Below are positions 43,757-55,458 of a stretch of DNA of 64,000 nt, piece by piece (position 1 is the stretch's first letter; every line of letters begins with the position of its first letter). Where the stretch lies: the NCBI RefSeq assembly GCF_001665295.1, contig NZ_LZSE01000093.1:48728-112727 (forward strand), written 5' to 3'. A program made the translations under genes and the position numbers. This DNA is from Mycobacterium sp. 1554424.7. Its GTDB lineage: Bacteria; Actinomycetota; Actinomycetes; Mycobacteriales; Mycobacteriaceae. A model generated the notes under the pieces. It saw nothing but the letters and a program-made list of their open reading frames with translations, was not told the origin of the DNA and ran no database searches.

Positions 43757-45172
43757 GTGGCCGTCCCGCACAGCGATGTGCTGATCGTCGGCGCCGGCAG
43801 CGCTGGATCGGTTGTCGCCGAACGCCTTTCCGCCGACCCCGCCCGCGCCGTAACCGTCCTCGAGGCCGGCCCCGCGCTCGCCGACCCGGAGTTGCTGGCC
43901 CTGACCGCCAACGGGTTGCAGCTGCCGATCGGGGTCGGCAGCCCGCTGGCCCGGCGCTACCTGACCACGCTGACCGATCGGCACGCCCTCAAACTGCCGA
44001 TCGTGCGCGGGGCCACCGTCGGCGGTTCGGGCGCGATCAACGGCGGCTACTTCTGTCGCGCGCTGCCGGGCGACTTCGATGGCGCCGGCGTTCCCGGCTG
44101 GGCCTGGCCGGACGTGCTCGAGCACTTCCGCGCCATCGAGACGGACCTCGATTTCGACGGGCCGGCCCACGGTCGGTCCGGGCCGATCGCGGTGCGCCGG
44201 ACACGCGAAATGACCGGTACCACAGAAAGTTTCATCGCGGCGGCCGCGAGCGCCGGATTTTCCTGGATCGACGACCTCAATGATGCCGGCCCGGAACCGG
44301 TTTCGGGCCTCGGCGCGGTCCCGCTGAACATCGTCGACGGCGTGCGCACCGGCTCCGGGGCCGCGTATCTCCTGCCGGCGCTTGGCCGGCCCAACCTGAC
44401 GCTGCTGGAGCGTACCCGCGCGGTGCGGATACGTTTCGCGGGCGCCGCGGCGGTGGGCGTCGACGTGATCGGCCCGCAGGGCCGGGCGACGCTGTCCGCC
44501 GACCGAATCATGTTGTGCGCCGGCGCCATCGAGTCGGCGCACCTGCTGATGCTGTCAGGCATCGGCGACGAGGCGATGCTGCGCGCGGCGGGGGTCCCAG
44601 TGGTGGCGCCGCTGCCGGTAGCGACGGCTTTCAGCGACCACCCCGAGTGGGTGATGCCGACGAACTGGGCGGTGGCCCCGGGCAGGCCCGTGGTGGAGGT
44701 CGTGCTCAGCACCGCCGACGGGATCGAGATCCGCCCGTACACGGGCGGATTCGTGGCGATGACCGGCGACGGCACCGCGGGCCACCCCGACTGGCCGCAC
44801 ATCGGGGTGGCGCTGATGCGGCCGCGGGCGCGCGGACGCATCACGCTCGTCTCGCCGGACCCCGACGTGCCGCCGCACATCGAGCATCGCTACGACAGCG
44901 AGCCCGACGACGTCGCCGCGCTGCGCGCGGGCAGCGAACTGGCCCGCGAATTGGCCGGTGCCGCAACAGCTGTCGGGTCGCCGGTGTGGTCGACGTCGCA
45001 ACACCTGTGCGGCACCGCGCCGATGGGCGCCGTCGTCGACCCGCGCTGCCGCGTCCATGGCATCGAAAACCTTTGGGTGATAGACGGTTCCATCCTGCCG
45101 GAGATCACCAGCCGCGGACCCCACGCCACCATCGTGATGATCGGCCACCGGGCCGCGGAATTCGTTGCGTGA
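43757..45172 (+). CDS. mftG: Mycofactocin dehydrogenase MftG (GMC oxidoreductase)
   Basis: A 471-residue GMC flavoprotein. The FAD-binding motif is DVLIVGAGSAGSVVAERLS, the second signature is RGATVGGSGAINGGYFCR, and the C-terminal catalytic segment includes SQHLCGTAPMGAVVDPRCRVHGIENLWVID (split by FAD contacts), with GPHATIVMIGHRAAEFV at the end. In M. smegmatis MftG re-oxidises mycofactocinol and feeds electrons to the respiratory chain. It starts at GTG 43757. It ends seven bases from the convergent PE_PGRS gene. Confidence 0.94.
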   Translation: MAVPHSDVLIVGAGSAGSVVAERLSADPARAVTVLEAGPALADPELLALTANGLQLPIGVGSPLARRYLTTLTDRHALKLPIVRGATVGGSGAINGGYFCRALPGDFDGAGVPGWAWPDVLEHFRAIETDLDFDGPAHGRSGPIAVRRTREMTGTTESFIAAAASAGFSWIDDLNDAGPEPVSGLGAVPLNIVDGVRTGSGAAYLLPALGRPNLTLLERTRAVRIRFAGAAAVGVDVIGPQGRATLSADRIMLCAGAIESAHLLMLSGIGDEAMLRAAGVPVVAPLPVATAFSDHPEWVMPTNWAVAPGRPVVEVVLSTADGIEIRPYTGGFVAMTGDGTAGHPDWPHIGVALMRPRARGRITLVSPDPDVPPHIEHRYDSEPDDVAALRAGSELARELAGAATAVGSPVWSTSQHLCGTAPMGAVVDPRCRVHGIENLWVIDGSILPEITSRGPHATIVMIGHRAAEFVA

Positions 45173-45178
45173 GTCGAG

Positions 45179-46585
45179 CTACGGACTGAAGACGAGGCCG
45201 TTCGCGCCGGGTACGCCGATCAGCAAGCCGCCCTGGCCGCCGACGCCGGGAGGATTCGTGATAGCCGTGAAACCGTTGCCGCCGTTGCCGCCAAACCCGA
45301 TCAGCTGCGCGTCGCCGCCATTGCCGCCCGCGCCGTCAACCGTCGAACCGAAGCCGCCGTTGCCGCCCGTGCCGCCGTTGCCGATCAGGGCGGCCTTGCC
45401 GCCGCCGCCGCCGTTGCCGCCGTTCTGCCCGGTACCGCCGCCGCCGCCGGCTCCGCCATTGCCGACCAAGAGTCCCGCGGCGCCGCCCGCGCCGCCGGCG
45501 CCGCCGTTGTGAGCCAGTGGCGCGTTCCCGCCGGCGCCGCCCGCCCCGCCGTCGCCGCCGAGTATGCCGCCGCTGCCGCCGGCGCCCCCGGCTCCGGCTG
45601 TTCCCACCGAGGCGCCGCCCGCGCCGCCCGCGCCGCCGTTAGCGAACAGTCCCGCGGCTCCGCCCGTTCCGCCGGTGCCGCCGGTTCCGGTGATGGTGGT
45701 GTCGAAGCCGCCCGTGCCGCCGATCCCTCCCGGGGCGAACAATCCGCCCGCCCCGCCGGCGCCGCCGTTCCCACCGCCGGTCGTGCCGGTTCCGCCCACG
45801 CCGCCGGCACCGCCGGCACCGAAGAACCCGCCGGCTCCGCCCTGGCCGCCGGCACCACCGGTGCCGCTCAGGGCTGGTGCACCGCCTTGGCCGCCGACGC
45901 CGCCGGCGGCGAACAGCCCGCCCGCCCCACCGTTGCCCCCGCCGGTGCCGGGCGTTAGGCTGTTGCCGCCGAAGCCGCCGTTGCCGCCGGCTCCGCCGGC
46001 GCCTCCGAAGAACCCGCCTGGCCCGCCGTTACCTCCCGCGCCTCCCATGGCGCCACCGCCTCCGCCGGACCCACCTGCGCCGCCGAAAAGGCCGCCGGCC
46101 CCGCCGTTACCGCCCTTTTGGCCGCTGCCGCCGTACCCGCCGTTTCCGCCGTTGCCCACCAACCACCCGCCGTCGCCGCCATTGGCCCCGCTGCCGGGTT
46201 TCCCGTTGGCGCCGTTACCGATCAGCGGACGCCCCGTCAGCGCCACGCTCGGCGCGTTGATCACGTTGAGGATGTCCTGCTCGATTGTCTGCAGCGGGGT
46301 GGCGTTGGCCGCCTCGGTGAGTGCGTATTGCGACGCGCCGGCACTCATCAGCTGCACGAACTGTTGGTGGAACGATTCCAACTGGGCGCTCAGCGCCTGG
46401 TACTGCTGGGCGTGCGAGCCGAACACCGACGCGATGGCGCTGGAAACCTCATCGGTGCCCGCCGCGATGATCTCGGTGGTCGTGCCCGCCGCTGCTCCGT
46501 TGGCCTGCCTCAGCGCGGCGCCGATTCCGGCCAAATCCCCTGCGGCTGTTTGCATCACGTCCGGTGCTGCGATCAGAACGGTCAT
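45179..46585 (-). CDS. PE_PGRS protein (468 residues)
   Basis: The N-terminal PE domain is more divergent than in the left group ([20 protein letters not shown]) and ends in the secretion motif YALTE before AANATP. The linker [14 protein letters not shown] leads to a PGRS region of about 310 residues, ending [20 protein letters not shown]. The start at ATG 46585 follows the PE consensus, with GGGAGCG upstream; the open frame continues upstream without PE homology. It lies convergent with mftG and does not carry the leader element found before the three left-hand PE genes. Confidence 0.9.
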   Translation of the reverse strand: MTVLIAAPDVMQTAAGDLAGIGAALRQANGAAAGTTTEIIAAGTDEVSSAIASVFGSHAQQYQALSAQLESFHQQFVQLMSAGASQYALTEAANATPLQTIEQDILNVINAPSVALTGRPLIGNGANGKPGSGANGGDGGWLVGNGGNGGYGGSGQKGGNGGAGGLFGGAGGSGGGGGAMGGAGGNGGPGGFFGGAGGAGGNGGFGGNSLTPGTGGGNGGAGGLFAAGGVGGQGGAPALSGTGGAGGQGGAGGFFGAGGAGGVGGTGTTGGGNGGAGGAGGLFAPGGIGGTGGFDTTITGTGGTGGTGGAAGLFANGGAGGAGGASVGTAGAGGAGGSGGILGGDGGAGGAGGNAPLAHNGGAGGAGGAAGLLVGNGGAGGGGGTGQNGGNGGGGGKAALIGNGGTGGNGGFGSTVDGAGGNGGDAQLIGFGGNGGNGFTAITNPPGVGGQGGLLIGVPGANGLVFSP

Positions 46586-46691
46586 TTCACGCGCTCCCAA
46601 GTCGACTTTGCTGGAGCTAATGCTAGACCCGCCGCAACACGGCAATGCCGTTTTCGCCGGAGGGCTGGCGTTCGGAGCGGCAGCCGGCCAA

Positions 46692-47549
46692 TCAGGCCGA
46701 GTAGGGGTGCATCTCGATCGGCGCGCCGGTCGCGGCCGACTGCTCCTCATGGGAGGCGGCCGCCGCGGGGGAGTAGGGCGGGGTCGCCGGGGAATAGTTC
46801 GGTGTCGCCGCGGGTGCCGCCGTCAGCGGTGTGACCGGCATGGCCTGCGCCGCCGTCAGCGGGGAGAACGCCGGCGCTTCCACCGGCGCTTCGATCGGCG
46901 CCGCCGCCACCGGCGCGCTGACGGCGGCCGGTGTGACGACTTCCGCCGGCACTCCGGCCACCGCGGAGCCGGCCGGTGCAAGCGGCGCGGTCGCCGGCGC
47001 CACTGCCGGCGCCGCCGCAAACGGCGTGCCGGTCGGCGCCATCGCGACCGGGGCCGCCGGGGCGGGCGTGACCGCGGCCGCCGGCGTGACCGCGGGTGCG
47101 GCCGCGGCCGGCGCCGCGCCACCGGCTACCCCCGCCGCTGCCGCCGGCACCCCCGCGACCGCGGATCCCACCGAGGCCGCGGTGCCGGCCAGCGGTTGCG
47201 CGCTCGACAGCGCCTGGCCGGGCACCTCGCCCGTCACCATGTTCTGGACGGTTTGCAGGGGAGAGGCGTTCGCCGCCTCGGTGAGGGCGTATTGCTCGGC
47301 GCCGGCACTCATCAGCTGTACGAACTGGCTGTGGAAGGCCTGTGCCGCGGCGCTGAGTGTCTGATAGATCTGGGCGTGCGCGTCGAACAGGCTCGCGATG
47401 CTGGCCGACACCTCGTCGGCGCCCGCCGGCAACACGCTGGAGACCGGGCCCTGCGCGGCGGAGTTTGCATCGCTGATCGCGGATCCGATGTTGGCCAAAT
47501 CCAACGCGGCGTTGGCCACATACTCCGGCGATGCGATCACATACGACAT
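46692..47549 (-). CDS. PE-family protein with Ala/Pro-rich tail
   Basis: A 285-residue protein. The PE domain runs from [20 protein letters not shown] to [14 protein letters not shown] (secretion motif YALTE). The remaining 185 residues are an Ala/Pro/Val-rich tail without PGRS repeats, ending with [15 protein letters not shown] and EMHPYSA. The tail resembles that of the PE gene at 30368-31168. GGGGGAG lies about six bases before the ATG. It is 106 bases upstream of the PE_PGRS gene on the same strand. No PPE partner is adjacent. Confidence 0.88.
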   Translation of the reverse strand: MSYVIASPEYVANAALDLANIGSAISDANSAAQGPVSSVLPAGADEVSASIASLFDAHAQIYQTLSAAAQAFHSQFVQLMSAGAEQYALTEAANASPLQTVQNMVTGEVPGQALSSAQPLAGTAASVGSAVAGVPAAAAGVAGGAAPAAAAPAVTPAAAVTPAPAAPVAMAPTGTPFAAAPAVAPATAPLAPAGSAVAGVPAEVVTPAAVSAPVAAAPIEAPVEAPAFSPLTAAQAMPVTPLTAAPAATPNYSPATPPYSPAAAASHEEQSAATGAPIEMHPYSA

Positions 47550-48204
47550 TCGGCTCCCCCGGCTGTCTCGACGTCGTCCGCCTCCCCATCACGGACCCCG
47601 CTAGGCGCAGACTATCGCCCACCGGGGGTCCCCCGAGGCGTTTTCAGCGGATCTTCACCGTGCGTTCGTGGGGCGGGCCACGCCGCAGCGCGACCCGCCC
47701 CTAAACAGTTCGGCGACATTCATGCTGCCCACGTAGATGGCCACGACAAGTGGCGGGCGCGCGGCTGACTTCTCGTCAGGCGCGACTCTGCGTCGCAATG
47801 TTCGTGGACGGCACGACGTCCCGGTTGTGAATACCACCTCCCTTCAGCGGAACTCGATTTCCGATCCGCGCAGCGTGCCCGGGAGGCGATCGCTCGCGCA
47901 CGCTTACCCTGCGCGCGGGCCATCGGACCCGCAGCCGGCGAGCCGGCGTGCGCGGCACGCTGAGGCGCATCCACTCGGCCTCCACGATCGCCGCCGCCTC
48001 GATGATCGCCGGGCACACCGGCGCGGCAGTCGCCACCTGTTTGCTGAACGCGCCGATTTCGATCAACACCACACCCACCTCAACCCGCGAGATGACCTGT
48101 ACCTGTCGATATATATTTTGAAATACCACGACCAGCGGACGTTCGCAAGTATTTGAACCGGCCCGGTGGGCAGCGGAAGAAGACTCGGGTCGAGCGGGCC
48201 TCGC
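47550..48204. other. 655-base stretch without a convincing gene
   Basis: No family is recognisable here. The minus strand has an open frame of 117 codons (47776-48129) whose first half reads like protein (VISRVEVGVVLIEIGAFSKQ), starting at a GTG in an AT-rich patch (48107-48130). Another minus-strand frame of 60 codons (47655-47837) overlaps its end. The plus strand has a 139-codon frame (47737-48156) of very basic, His/Arg-rich composition typical of a shadow. It could be a degenerate gene remnant. Confidence 0.4.
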
Positions 48205-49869
48205 TCACCGACCGCCGGTCAGCCGGTGTCGTTCTCCGGCAGCAACATTGGTCGTCAACCCCACCCCGATCGGTGCCGGCCGACGCCCGGGCCCGCCCCG
48301 GGGGAACAGCCGGCGCACGAGCCCGAGTTGCCGCCCGTCGCGGCCGGGCGCCCACAGCCCGATCAGGACCGCGGCGACGGTGGCGATCACGGCCACGACC
48401 GTCGTCGAGGCGTGCATCGCCGTCATGAACGCCGCTTTGCTGACCTCGGCCAGCCGGCCGCCCTGGGGCCCCAATTTCGCGGCCACCTCCATCGCTTTGG
48501 CCAGCGAATCGCTCGCGGGGCCGCGCACCGGGGCGGGCAACCCCGCCAATCTCGGTGCGAGCTCGTTGGAGTATCGCCCCGCAAGTATCGAGCCGGCCAC
48601 GGCGATCCCCAGGGCCCCGCCCATTTCGCGCGACGTGTCGTTGACCGCGGACGCGACGCCCTGCTTTTCGTCGGGGACCGCGCCCATGATCGCCGAAGTC
48701 GTTGGCGCGGTGCAGAATCCGATGCCGGTGCTCAAGATCAGCGTGGGCCACGCCAAATCCACGAAAGTCGAATGAACGTCGAGCGTCCGCATGCACAGGA
48801 AGCCGACCGCCATCGTCAACGTGCCCACGAACAACACCAGCCGCAGGCCGAACTTGGGCACATACCAAAACGACAGCGCCGAGAAGATGCCCAGCGGGAC
48901 CATGAACGGGCCGAACGCCATCGCCGTCATCAGCGGGGAGTAGCCCATGATCTGCTGCACGTACTGCATGCCCAGATAGAAGAAACCGAACGTCGCGCCG
49001 AACAGGATGACGATCGTCGCGACCCCGGTGGCGAAACTGGGATCGCCGAACAGCCGCACGTCGAGAAGCGGGTGCCTCGTTCGAAATTCGACGACGCCGA
49101 ACACCGCCGCGATGATCGCCCCCGCGACGAGCCCGCCCCAGATCAGCGGATCGCTCCAGCCGCGGGCGGGCGCTTCCAGGATCGCGGCCACCGCGATCGC
49201 GACGGCCGCGCCGATCAGGGCCGCGCCCAGCGAATCGATCCGGGGCGCGTTGGGCTCCCGCGACGACGCGACGGTGCACGCCAGCGCGAAGATCGCCAGC
49301 GCGGCGGCGGCCAGCGACCAGAAGATCGCGTGCCAGTCCGAAAACCGAAGCAGCAGGCCGGATCCGAACATGCCCAGCACCCCGCCGGAACCGGCGGTGC
49401 CCGCCCAGATCCCGACGGCCTTGATGCGGTCTTCCTTCGGGTAGGCCACCGTCAGCAGCGACAGCGTCGCGGGCATCACGAACGCGGCGCCGACGCCGGC
49501 GATGGCCCGTCCCGCGATGATCTGCAGCGGGCTGTGCAGCAACGCCGGCGCGGCGGACCCGAGGGCGAAAATCACCAGCCCGATCAGCAACGCGCCCCGC
49601 CTGCCGTACCGGTCGCCGATCGCCCCGGCGGGCAGCAGCAAGCAGGCCAGCGCCACGGTGTAACCGTCGACGACCCAGGTCAGCTGTGACTGGGTCGCCG
49701 AGGTGGCGACCGCGAGGTCCCCCAGCGCGGTGTTCAGCGCCGTCATCGAGGCGACGACCAGCCCGACGCCCATGCAGGCGACGGTCAGGGTCCAAGTTCG
49801 GGCCCGGGAGCTATCCCCTACGCGCGCTGCATCCCTACGCTGATCAGGCCGGGTAAGAGTTTCGACCAT
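48205..49869 (-). CDS. MFS drug/metabolite exporter, 14-TM DHA2 type
   Basis: A 554-residue major facilitator with about 14 hydrophobic segments. Motif A reads GAIGDRYGRRGALLIG, and motif C-like glycine-rich sequence appears in AIAGVGAAFVMPATLSLL. The class is EmrB/QacA proton-driven antiporters, which expel drugs, dyes or lipids. I start at ATG 49869, with AAAGGGGGG about ten bases upstream; the longer open frame runs into the TetR gene. It is divergent from a TetR regulator, the usual repressor/exporter arrangement. Confidence 0.92.
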   Translation of the reverse strand: MVETLTRPDQRRDAARVGDSSRARTWTLTVACMGVGLVVASMTALNTALGDLAVATSATQSQLTWVVDGYTVALACLLLPAGAIGDRYGRRGALLIGLVIFALGSAAPALLHSPLQIIAGRAIAGVGAAFVMPATLSLLTVAYPKEDRIKAVGIWAGTAGSGGVLGMFGSGLLLRFSDWHAIFWSLAAAALAIFALACTVASSREPNAPRIDSLGAALIGAAVAIAVAAILEAPARGWSDPLIWGGLVAGAIIAAVFGVVEFRTRHPLLDVRLFGDPSFATGVATIVILFGATFGFFYLGMQYVQQIMGYSPLMTAMAFGPFMVPLGIFSALSFWYVPKFGLRLVLFVGTLTMAVGFLCMRTLDVHSTFVDLAWPTLILSTGIGFCTAPTTSAIMGAVPDEKQGVASAVNDTSREMGGALGIAVAGSILAGRYSNELAPRLAGLPAPVRGPASDSLAKAMEVAAKLGPQGGRLAEVSKAAFMTAMHASTTVVAVIATVAAVLIGLWAPGRDGRQLGLVRRLFPRGGPGRRPAPIGVGLTTNVAAGERHRLTGGR

Positions 49870-49885
49870 ATGAAAAACGCCCCCC

Positions 49886-49954
49886 TTTCGGTGGCGTGCG
49901 AAGATTCGAGACCGGCAGTCTCGTAGGAGATAGCCGATAGTGCTGGCACCGAAA
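49886..49954. promoter_or_regulatory. Operator region between exporter and TetR gene
   Basis: It contains a 17-base inverted repeat, CGAGAC-CGGCA-GTCTCG (49907-49923). A second, widely spaced pair, TTTCGGTG (49886-49893) and CACCGAAA (49947-49954), encloses it. Either could be bound by the adjacent TetR protein. Confidence 0.5.
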
Positions 49955-49980
49955 CGGAGAGGTGGCTCACAATTACCGGC

Positions 49981-50610
49981 GTGACTACCGATCCCCGTCC
50001 GGCGCGATCCAGGGCCCGTTTGCTCGAGGCCGCGGCCGCGCTGCTGCGTTCGGGGGGTCCCAGCGCGGTGACCGTCGACGCGGTCACCCGTAGCGCCAAC
50101 GTGGCGAGGGCGACCCTGTATCGCCACTTCCCGAGCGGAAACGATTTGCTGGCTGCGGCGTTCAACAGCCTGATACCGCCGCCGCCGATGCCGCCGTCCG
50201 AAGGCTCCCTGCGCGATCGCCTGATCGGGTTGGTGCTGGCGCAGGCCGAGACCGTGGCGCAGGCGCCGGCGCTGTTAACGGCCATGTCGTGGCTGTCGCT
50301 GGGCCGCGACCTGGACGGGTTGCCGGCCGACAGCGCCTCGATCACCACGTTGCGGGAGCGCATCGCCCAGCAGTACGCCGCCCCGTTCGACGCGGTCTTC
50401 GACAGCCCCGAGGCCGCCGCCGAACTGGGTGAGGTCGACCGGTCGCGCGCCATCGCGCTGCTGATCGGCCCGCTGATGCTGGGGCGCCTGTCGACCCTGC
50501 CCGACTTCGACTATCGCGAGTGCGCGCGCGCCGCCGTCGACGGTTTCCTGCACGTGCAGCGGGCCCAGCACAGGGCCGACGCGGCGGCCACGGAATCGGC
50601 CGGTGCCTGA
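49981..50610 (+). CDS. TetR-family regulator of the exporter
   Basis: A 209-residue regulator. The helix-turn-helix domain is SRARLLEAAAALLRSGG, then RSANVARATLYRHFPSGNDLL. A helical effector domain follows, with SLGRDLDGLPADSASITTLR. It starts at GTG 49981. It is 111 bases from the divergent exporter gene with inverted repeats between them, so it probably represses both. The inducer is unknown; a substrate of the pump is the usual case. Confidence 0.88.
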   Translation: MTTDPRPARSRARLLEAAAALLRSGGPSAVTVDAVTRSANVARATLYRHFPSGNDLLAAAFNSLIPPPPMPPSEGSLRDRLIGLVLAQAETVAQAPALLTAMSWLSLGRDLDGLPADSASITTLRERIAQQYAAPFDAVFDSPEAAAELGEVDRSRAIALLIGPLMLGRLSTLPDFDYRECARAAVDGFLHVQRAQHRADAAATESAGA

Positions 50611-50634
50611 CCCCCGGCGACCTTTGCCCGGGAT

Positions 50635-50663
50635 TTGGCCAAACCCATGATCTGAGGCATACT
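50635..50663 (+). promoter_or_regulatory. Promoter of the S10 ribosomal operon
   Basis: TTGGCC (50635-50640) and CATACT (50658-50663) at 17-base spacing. The -35 equals that proposed for rplJ. A leader of about 285 bases follows, with no gene in it. Confidence 0.5.
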
Positions 50664-50912
50664 GTTCGGGTTGCCTTGCGCCGGGTTCTGCCTGGCCGGG
50701 CATACGACCAGCGCCCAACCGGGCGCATCCGGTCCCAACCTCGGAATGCGACCAATTTTGGCTTTGAAATTGGAGCGGGCCGAGGCTGCGTAAGGGTGAC
50801 ACACCCGACCGCGGGGGCCGGTGGACCACGACAGGTAAACAGCGGCGCAGTATCCGGCGCGACGCTCGACCGGCCCGAGAATCGGGCGGCCGATTGGCGC
50901 GGTGGGGGCACC

Positions 50913-50931
50913 AGCCCGGACACGGGCTTTT
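50913..50931 (+). terminator. Attenuator-like hairpin just before rpsJ
   Basis: AGCCCG (50913-50918) pairs with CGGGCT (50923-50928) around GACA and is followed by TTTT (50928-50931). It ends 14 bases before the rpsJ ribosome binding site, inside the leader, so it would act as an attenuator rather than a true end. Confidence 0.45.
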
Positions 50932-50955
50932 AGAGGAGTGAGGGTAGGAGAAAGC

Positions 50956-51261
50956 GTGGCGGGACAGAAGATCCGCATCAGGCTTAAGGCCTACGACCAT
51001 GAGGCCATCGACGCCTCGGCGCGCAAGATCGTCGAGACCGTCGTCCGCACGGGTGCCAGCGTCGTAGGGCCGGTGCCGCTGCCGACCGAGAAGAACGTGT
51101 ATTGCGTCATCCGCTCCCCGCATAAGTACAAGGACTCGCGGGAGCACTTCGAGATGCGCACCCACAAGCGGCTGATTGACATCCTCGATCCCACGCCGAA
51201 GACGGTCGACGCGCTGATGCGCATCGACCTTCCGGCCAGTGTCGACGTCAACATCCAGTAG
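50956..51261 (+). CDS. rpsJ: 30S ribosomal protein S10
   Basis: The 101-residue S10, a head protein that also serves in NusB-dependent antitermination. Conserved parts: [40 protein letters not shown] and the loop [16 protein letters not shown]. It starts at GTG 50956 with TAGGAG (50945-50950) five bases upstream. It is the first gene of the S10 operon of eleven genes and follows a long leader with a hairpin. Confidence 0.98.
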   Translation: MAGQKIRIRLKAYDHEAIDASARKIVETVVRTGASVVGPVPLPTEKNVYCVIRSPHKYKDSREHFEMRTHKRLIDILDPTPKTVDALMRIDLPASVDVNIQ

Positions 51262-51275
51262 GAGATCCAGAGCAA

Positions 51276-51950
51276 ATGGCGAGACAGGACCGTCCTGCCC
51301 GGAGGCAGGGCCTGCTGGGTACCAAGCTGGGCATGACGCAGGTGTTCGACGAGAACAACCGGGTCGTGCCGGTGACGGTGGTCAAGGCCGGCCCCAACGT
51401 GGTGACCCGCATCCGCACGCCGGAGCGCGACGGCTACAGCGCCGTGCAGCTGGCCTACGGCGAGATCAGCCCGCGCAAGGTCAACAAGCCGGTGACCGGT
51501 CAGTACACGGCGGCGAGCGTCAACCCGCGCCGCTTCCTGGCCGAGCTGCGGCTGGACAACCCCGACGCCGCGGCCGAATACGAGGTCGGCCAGGAGCTGA
51601 CGGCGGAGATCTTCGCCGACGGCGCGTACGTCGACGTGACCGGCACCTCCAAGGGCAAGGGCTTCGCGGGCACGATGAAGCGGCACGGCTTCCGCGGCCA
51701 GGGCGCCAGCCACGGCGCCCAGGCGGTGCACCGCCGGCCGGGTTCCATCGGTGGCTGCGCCACTCCCGCTCGGGTGTTCAAGGGCACCCGGATGGCGGGC
51801 CGGATGGGCAACGACCGGGTGACCGTGCAGAACCTGGTGGTGCACAAGGTCGATGCCGAGAACGGCGTGCTGTTGATCAAGGGCGCGGTCCCCGGCCGCA
51901 CCGGTGGACTCGTGATGGTCCGCAGCGCGATCAAACGAGGTGAGAACTGA
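51276..51950 (+). CDS. rplC: 50S ribosomal protein L3
   Basis: A 224-residue L3 that reaches the peptidyl-transferase centre. Signature: [20 protein letters not shown], and the start [21 protein letters not shown] short basic extension ([12 protein letters not shown]) precedes it. The stop overlaps the rplD ATG by one base, showing coupling. Confidence 0.98.
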   Translation: MARQDRPARRQGLLGTKLGMTQVFDENNRVVPVTVVKAGPNVVTRIRTPERDGYSAVQLAYGEISPRKVNKPVTGQYTAASVNPRRFLAELRLDNPDAAAEYEVGQELTAEIFADGAYVDVTGTSKGKGFAGTMKRHGFRGQGASHGAQAVHRRPGSIGGCATPARVFKGTRMAGRMGNDRVTVQNLVVHKVDAENGVLLIKGAVPGRTGGLVMVRSAIKRGEN

Positions 51951-52603
51951 TGGCACTCAAGATCGAAGTCAAGACGCCGGACGGCAAGGTCGACGGCTCC
52001 GTCGAGCTGCCCGCCGAATTGTTCGACGCCCCGGCCAATATCGCGCTGATGCACCAGGTGGTCACGGCGCAACGGGCGGCCGCCCGCCAGGGCACGCACT
52101 CGACCAAGACGCGCGGCGATGTCAGCGGCGGTGGCCGCAAGCCCTACCGGCAGAAGGGAACCGGCCGCGCCCGCCAGGGTTCGACGCGGGCCCCGCAATT
52201 CACCGGTGGTGGCACGGTGCACGGCCCGAAGCCGCGCGACTACAGCCAGCGCACGCCCAAGAAGATGATCGCCGCGGCGCTGCGCGGCGCGCTGTCGGAC
52301 CGCGCGCGCAACGGACGCATCCACGCGATCACCGAATTGGTCGCGGGGCAGACCCCTTCGACCAAGAGCGCCAAGGCATTTCTGGGCACGCTGACCGATC
52401 GCAAGCAGGTGCTGCTGGTCATCGGCCGCGCCGACGAGACCGGCGCCAAGAGCGTGCGCAACCTGCCCGGCGTGCACGTCCTGGCGCCCGACCAGCTCAA
52501 CACCTACGACGTGCTGCGCTCCGACGACGTGGTGTTCAGCGTCGAGGCCCTCAACGCCTACATCACCGCCAACACCAGCTCTGCCGAGGAGGTTTCGGCC
52601 TGA
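51950..52603 (+). CDS. rplD: 50S ribosomal protein L4
   Basis: A 217-residue L4 lining the exit tunnel. The extended loop includes [20 protein letters not shown] and [20 protein letters not shown]. In many bacteria L4 represses its own operon; whether the long leader here responds to L4 cannot be read. The stop overlaps the rplW ATG. Confidence 0.98.
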   Translation: MALKIEVKTPDGKVDGSVELPAELFDAPANIALMHQVVTAQRAAARQGTHSTKTRGDVSGGGRKPYRQKGTGRARQGSTRAPQFTGGGTVHGPKPRDYSQRTPKKMIAAALRGALSDRARNGRIHAITELVAGQTPSTKSAKAFLGTLTDRKQVLLVIGRADETGAKSVRNLPGVHVLAPDQLNTYDVLRSDDVVFSVEALNAYITANTSSAEEVSA

Positions 52604-52905
52604 TGGCGACCATCGCTGACCCGCGCGACATCATCCTGGCGCCGGTCATCTCCGAGAAGTCCTACGGGCTGCTGGACGACAACGTCTACACGTTCGTGGT
52701 GCACCCCGATTCGAACAAGACGCAGATCAAGATCGCCATCGAGAAGATCTTCTCCGTCAAGGTCGCGTCGGTGAACACCGCGAATCGGCAGGGCAAGCGC
52801 AAGCGCACCCGGACCGGATACGGCAAGCGCAAGAGCACCAAGCGCGCCATCGTCACCCTGGCCCCGGGCAGCAAGCCGATCGACCTCTTCGGCGCACCGA
52901 GCTAG
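52603..52905 (+). CDS. rplW: 50S ribosomal protein L23
   Basis: A 100-residue L23 at the tunnel exit, the docking site for trigger factor and SRP. Typical: [20 protein letters not shown] and [20 protein letters not shown]. It starts one base inside the rplD stop. A 29-base gap precedes rplB. Confidence 0.98.
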   Translation: MATIADPRDIILAPVISEKSYGLLDDNVYTFVVHPDSNKTQIKIAIEKIFSVKVASVNTANRQGKRKRTRTGYGKRKSTKRAIVTLAPGSKPIDLFGAPS

Positions 52906-52934
52906 CCGAGCGCGAGAGAAAGATTTGATCAGAC

Positions 52935-53777
52935 ATGGCAATTCGTAAGTACAAGCCGACGACCCCGGGTCGCCGCGGCGCCAGTGTGTCCGACTTCGCC
53001 GAGATCACCCGTTCGGAGCCGGAGAAGTCCTTGGTCCGCCCGCTGCACGGGCACGGTGGACGCAACGCGCACGGCCGGATCACCACCCGCCACAAGGGTG
53101 GCGGGCACAAGCGCGCCTACCGGGTGATCGACTTCCGCCGTAACGACAAGGACGGCGTCAACGCGAAGGTCGCGCACATCGAGTACGACCCCAACCGCAC
53201 CGCCAACATTGCGTTGCTGCACTTCCTGGATGGCGAGAAGCGCTACATCATTGCCCCCCTTGGACTCTCGCAGGGCGACGTGGTGGAGTCGGGTGCCAAC
53301 GCCGACATCAAGCCGGGCAACAACCTGCCGCTGCGCAACATCCCGGCCGGCACCTTGGTGCACGCGGTGGAGCTGCGCCCCGGTGGCGGAGCCAAGCTCG
53401 CGCGCTCGGCCGGGTCGAGCATCCAATTGCTCGGCAAGGAGGGCAGCTACGCGTCCCTGCGCATGCCCAGCGGCGAGATCCGCCGCGTCGACGTGCGCTG
53501 CCGCGCGACGGTCGGCGAGGTCGGCAACGCCGAGCAGGCAAACATCAACTGGGGCAAGGCCGGTCGTATGCGGTGGAAGGGCAAGCGCCCGTCCGTCCGT
53601 GGTGTCGTGATGAACCCGGTCGACCACCCGCACGGCGGCGGTGAGGGTAAGACCTCCGGTGGCCGCCACCCGGTCAGCCCGTGGGGCAAGCCCGAGGGCC
53701 GCACCCGCCACCCGAACAAGCAGAGCAACAAGCTCATCGTCCGACGCCGGCGCACCGGCAAGAAGCATTCGCGGTAG
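52935..53777 (+). CDS. rplB: 50S ribosomal protein L2
   Basis: A 280-residue L2, needed for peptidyl transfer and subunit joining. Conserved parts: [19 protein letters not shown], and the C-terminal [20 protein letters not shown] with the essential His. The ATG is at 52935. It is complete and of normal length. Confidence 0.98.
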   Translation: MAIRKYKPTTPGRRGASVSDFAEITRSEPEKSLVRPLHGHGGRNAHGRITTRHKGGGHKRAYRVIDFRRNDKDGVNAKVAHIEYDPNRTANIALLHFLDGEKRYIIAPLGLSQGDVVESGANADIKPGNNLPLRNIPAGTLVHAVELRPGGGAKLARSAGSSIQLLGKEGSYASLRMPSGEIRRVDVRCRATVGEVGNAEQANINWGKAGRMRWKGKRPSVRGVVMNPVDHPHGGGEGKTSGGRHPVSPWGKPEGRTRHPNKQSNKLIVRRRRTGKKHSR

Positions 53778-53789
53778 GAGTAGCCAGCC

Positions 53790-54067
53790 ATGCCACGCAG
53801 TCTGAAAAAGGGACCGTTCGTCGACGACCACCTGCTCAAGAAGGTGGACGTGCAGAACGAGAAGAACAGCAAGCAGGTCATCAAGACCTGGTCGCGTCGT
53901 TCGACGATCATTCCCGATTTCATCGGCCACACCTTCGCCGTGCACGACGGGCGCAAGCACGTCCCGGTGTTCGTCACCGAGGCGATGGTGGGCCACAAGC
54001 TAGGTGAGTTCGCCCCGACGCGCACCTTCAAGGGGCACATCAAGGATGACCGGAAGGCCAAGCGGCG

Positions 54068-54071
<4 letters not shown>
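53790..54071 (+). CDS. rpsS: 30S ribosomal protein S19
   Basis: A 93-residue S19 of the small-subunit head: [39 protein letters not shown] and [17 protein letters not shown] lies upstream. The stop overlaps the rplV ATG by four bases (ATGA). Confidence 0.98.
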
Positions 54072-55455
<1,384 letters not shown>

Positions 55456-55458
55456 ATC

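Noticed and set aside
48080-49795. 571-codon frame overlapping the MFS exporter on the same strand
   Set aside because: Arg-rich out-of-frame shadow; the exporter frame has clear transmembrane segments and motif A.
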